From: Terriglobales bacterium
GTDB taxonomy: Bacteria > Acidobacteriota > Terriglobia > Terriglobales > Acidobacteriaceae
Assembly (NCBI GenBank): GCA_035691485.1
Contig: DASSIZ010000069.1
Location: 124,001 to 188,000 of the forward strand
Direction of reading: 5' to 3'
DNA: 64,000 bases
A program made the translations under genes and the position numbers. Below, piece by piece: positions 62,184 through 64,000 of this stretch (the first letter of the stretch is position 1; each line of letters starts with the position of its first letter). The notes beneath the pieces were generated by a model. It worked only from the letters and a program-made list of their open reading frames with translations, made no database searches and had not been told where the DNA came from.

Positions 62184-63275
62184 CTACCGACTCCCGACCA
62201 CTTCTTGTACCGCTTGCACCGCCCGCTCGCAGGCCGCCCGGTCCACGTCCATGTGAGTGACAAACCGCACCAGTTCATTGTTCACCGAACCGCACAGGAC
62301 ATTCTTCTCGGCCAGCCGCCGCGCGAACTCGCCGGACGTCATTCCGGTCCTGCTGATGTCGCAAACCAGAATGTTGGTCATGACCTTGGCGGGATCAATC
62401 TTGATGCCCGGCAAACGCGCCAGGCCTTCCGCCAGAAATTTCGCATTCTCATGATCGACGTGCAGCCGCTTCGGCATCTCCTCCAACGCAATGAGTCCAG
62501 CCGCGGCCAGCACGCCCGCCTGCCGCATCCCGCCCCCGAGGGCCTTGCGATACACCCGCGCCTGCGTAATGAACTGCTTGCTTCCCACCAGGAGCGACCC
62601 CACCGGCGCACCCAGCCCCTTGGACAGGCAGAACATCACCGAATCAAATTTGCGAGTGATATCCGCCACCGGCCGGCGCAGCGCCACCGACGCGTTGAAC
62701 ACGCGCGCGCCGTCCAGGTGCACCGGCAAGCCGGCGGCATGCGCGCCTTCGCAAATCTCGTCCGCAATGACCTGCGGATACACCGTGCCGCCTCCCATGT
62801 TGTGCGTGTTTTCCAGCGCCACGAGCCCGGTCTGCGCGTAGTAGTAAGTTTTGGGCGAAATCTTGCGCTCGATCTGTGGCCAGCGCAGGATGCCATCCTC
62901 ACCGTAAATCGGCCGCGCCAGGCAGCCGGAAAAATGCGCCATCATCGCCATCTCGTAATTGAAGACGTGGCCGCGCTCGTCGCAAATCACTTCCTGCCCC
63001 GGCCGCGTGTGAATCTTGATCGCGATCGTGTTGCCCATGCTCCCACTGGGAACGAAGATCGCGGCTTCGCGTTCGAAAACTTCTGCGGCGCGTCGCTCCA
63101 GGCGATTGATGGTCGGATCCTCGCCGTACACGTCGTCTCCGACCTCCGCCTCCGCCATGGCGCGGCGCATCTCCGGCGTCGGCTTGGTTACGGTATCGCT
63201 GCGCAGGTCAACCGTGGTTATGCGTGCGCGCTGGTCGGCGTTTTCCTTTGCTGTCGTCGAGGTGATGCTGCTCAT
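62184..63275 (-). CDS. ltaE: Low-specificity L-threonine aldolase
   Basis: The PLP enzyme splits threonine/allo-threonine to glycine and acetaldehyde. The 363-residue protein has [62 protein letters not shown] and the Lys-containing [20 protein letters not shown]. Length is normal, and all catalytic blocks are intact. Possible relatives are aromatic amino acid lyases. Confidence 0.9.
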   Translation of the reverse strand: MSSITSTTAKENADQRARITTVDLRSDTVTKPTPEMRRAMAEAEVGDDVYGEDPTINRLERRAAEVFEREAAIFVPSGSMGNTIAIKIHTRPGQEVICDERGHVFNYEMAMMAHFSGCLARPIYGEDGILRWPQIERKISPKTYYYAQTGLVALENTHNMGGGTVYPQVIADEICEGAHAAGLPVHLDGARVFNASVALRRPVADITRKFDSVMFCLSKGLGAPVGSLLVGSKQFITQARVYRKALGGGMRQAGVLAAAGLIALEEMPKRLHVDHENAKFLAEGLARLPGIKIDPAKVMTNILVCDISRTGMTSGEFARRLAEKNVLCGSVNNELVRFVTHMDVDRAACERAVQAVQEVVGSR

Positions 63276-63344
63276 GGGATTTCCCGTTGGTGATCAGACA
63301 TCAAAGGGGCCAGTCTAATGAATCCGCATGGGCGGATGCAAAGT

Positions 63345-63713
63345 TCACCGTGGTTTGCTTGCGGCCTGGATCAGAATGACATTGTGACCTTCAGGATCGT
63401 GCAGTACAGCCCAAGTGGGTGGGCCTCCTGTTGTGCGGGAAACGCTTTCCAGAATTCGATCTCCAAGCTTTCCGAGCATTGCGCCCAGATCTGCCACCTC
63501 AATAAACACCACCGCTTTGTCGGCCGACGGATACGTTTCCACGCCCTTTCGTTCCAGGCACAAAAACGCTTGCAAGCCGTCGAACTTTGCATGATGCGCG
63601 GGGACATGTTCTGTGAGCGGCGAGCCGAGAACGTCGCGATAGAACTCTTTCGCCGCTTGCAGCCGCTCGAAGTAGATTTCGAAACCCATGATGCGCGGCG
63701 TATCGCTGCTCAT
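63345..63713 (-). CDS. VOC (glyoxalase/bleomycin-resistance fold) protein
   Basis: The 122-residue protein has a single VOC domain, GFEIYFERLQAAKEFYRDVLG and the C-terminal LHDPEGHNVILIQ. Metal ligands of the type seen in glyoxalase I are only partly present, so catalytic activity is unclear. The start overlaps the end of the HemW-like gene by 4 nt. Confidence 0.8.
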   Translation of the reverse strand: MSSDTPRIMGFEIYFERLQAAKEFYRDVLGSPLTEHVPAHHAKFDGLQAFLCLERKGVETYPSADKAVVFIEVADLGAMLGKLGDRILESVSRTTGGPPTWAVLHDPEGHNVILIQAASKPR

Positions 63714-64000
63714 GTTTTCCTCGCGACGCGCGTTTCCGGCTGTTCCGTCGTCACAAATTCCTGAAATACCTCATTCGACAGCAAGCGCCCGCGCGCCGTC
63801 AGACGCGTAACGCCATCGCTGACCTCAAGCAGCCCCAACGACCTCAGCTCCGCGATCTGCTCGCGAAACATCGTCGCCGCCTCCGGACCGTACCGCTCCG
63901 CCAATTCATTGGCATGCAATCCGCGGTTCAAACGCAAGCCCAGGAAATATGCCTCTTCCAGCGCTGCCGCATACCCCACTTCTTTGCGCTCGTGCGGCGT
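63710..64000 (-). CDS. C-terminal part of a HemW-like radical SAM protein (runs off the window)
   Basis: Only the last ~96 codons are visible; the frame is open through base 64000 (TPHERKEVGYAAALEEAYFLGLRLNRGL). The block LNRGLHANELAERYG...LRSLGLLEVSDGVTRLTARGRLLSNEVFQEF matches the C-terminal HemW domain of the oxygen-independent coproporphyrinogen oxidase family. HemW acts as a heme chaperone. The radical SAM core is outside the window. Confidence 0.82.
   Translation of the reverse strand, partial: TPHERKEVGYAAALEEAYFLGLRLNRGLHANELAERYGPEAATMFREQIAELRSLGLLEVSDGVTRLTARGRLLSNEVFQEFVTTEQPETRVARKT

Overview
The window is a dense, GC-rich, single-replicon bacterial chromosome segment with no rRNA, tRNA, CRISPR array or insertion sequence that I can see. 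The best guess at origin is an acidobacterium of the Terriglobia (Koribacter-like) type. The grounds are recalled family resemblance (phoH-ybeY-corC-era; holA-lptE-asd-like-pssA-psd; epimerase-meaB-acyl-CoA dehydrogenase), the LptE lipoprotein of a diderm cell, and the odd intergenic 'word' repeats. This is inference and not a search result.

Layout. 0-4.4 kb: the tail of an NtrC-type regulator, then the minus-strand phoH-ybeY-corC-era cluster. 4.4-11.3 kb: rpsT with a clear promoter and terminator, a TPR glycosyltransferase-like membrane protein, and a minus-strand envelope cluster (psd, pssA, a cysteine-less Asd homologue, lptE, holA). 11.3-15.8 kb: rimI, tsaB, methylmalonyl-CoA epimerase, meaB and an acyl-CoA dehydrogenase, plus an Mpo1-like protein. 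15.9-23.6 kb: a YVTN beta-propeller lipoprotein, Ku, a DUF92 membrane protein, arsenate reductase, a cyclase remnant, a YdcF-like protein, tsaC, an rRNA methyltransferase and rarA. 23.7-29.6 kb: a minus-strand run lnt-prfB-CDF transporter-HD hydrolase-helical repeat protein-CoA-binding protein, in which prfB carries the programmed +1 frameshift. 29.7-43.8 kb: accessory and metabolic genes (S1/P1 nuclease, ankyrin protein, Thr-rich secreted protein, small unknowns, a membrane Clp_N protein, a saccharopine-dehydrogenase-like protein, DoxX, YciE-like ferritin, a fused alpha/beta E1 dehydrogenase, a HAD phosphatase, methyltransferases, a membrane MutS homologue), then uvrB to 45.9 kb.

45.9-61.7 kb is a sensory island. 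Minus strand: a large GAF/PAS histidine kinase, a receiver, an NtrC-type sigma-54 activator, a pseudo-receiver/DHp protein without an ATPase domain, a methyl-accepting protein with an aberrant tip, and another receiver. Plus strand, divergent from the kinase: a TonB-domain protein, MCP, CheW, CheR, CheA, CheB, a CheY-like receiver and CheX, mostly with 4-nt overlaps. Four copies of a 15-bp inverted repeat (RTCTCA-N3-TGAGAY) were found by eye, all inside this island. Two lie in the divergent spacer together with a sigma-54-like -24/-12 element, so I propose that the two halves form one regulated system.

61.7-64 kb: an SRPBCC protein, threonine aldolase, a VOC protein and the C-terminus of a HemW-like protein that runs off the window.
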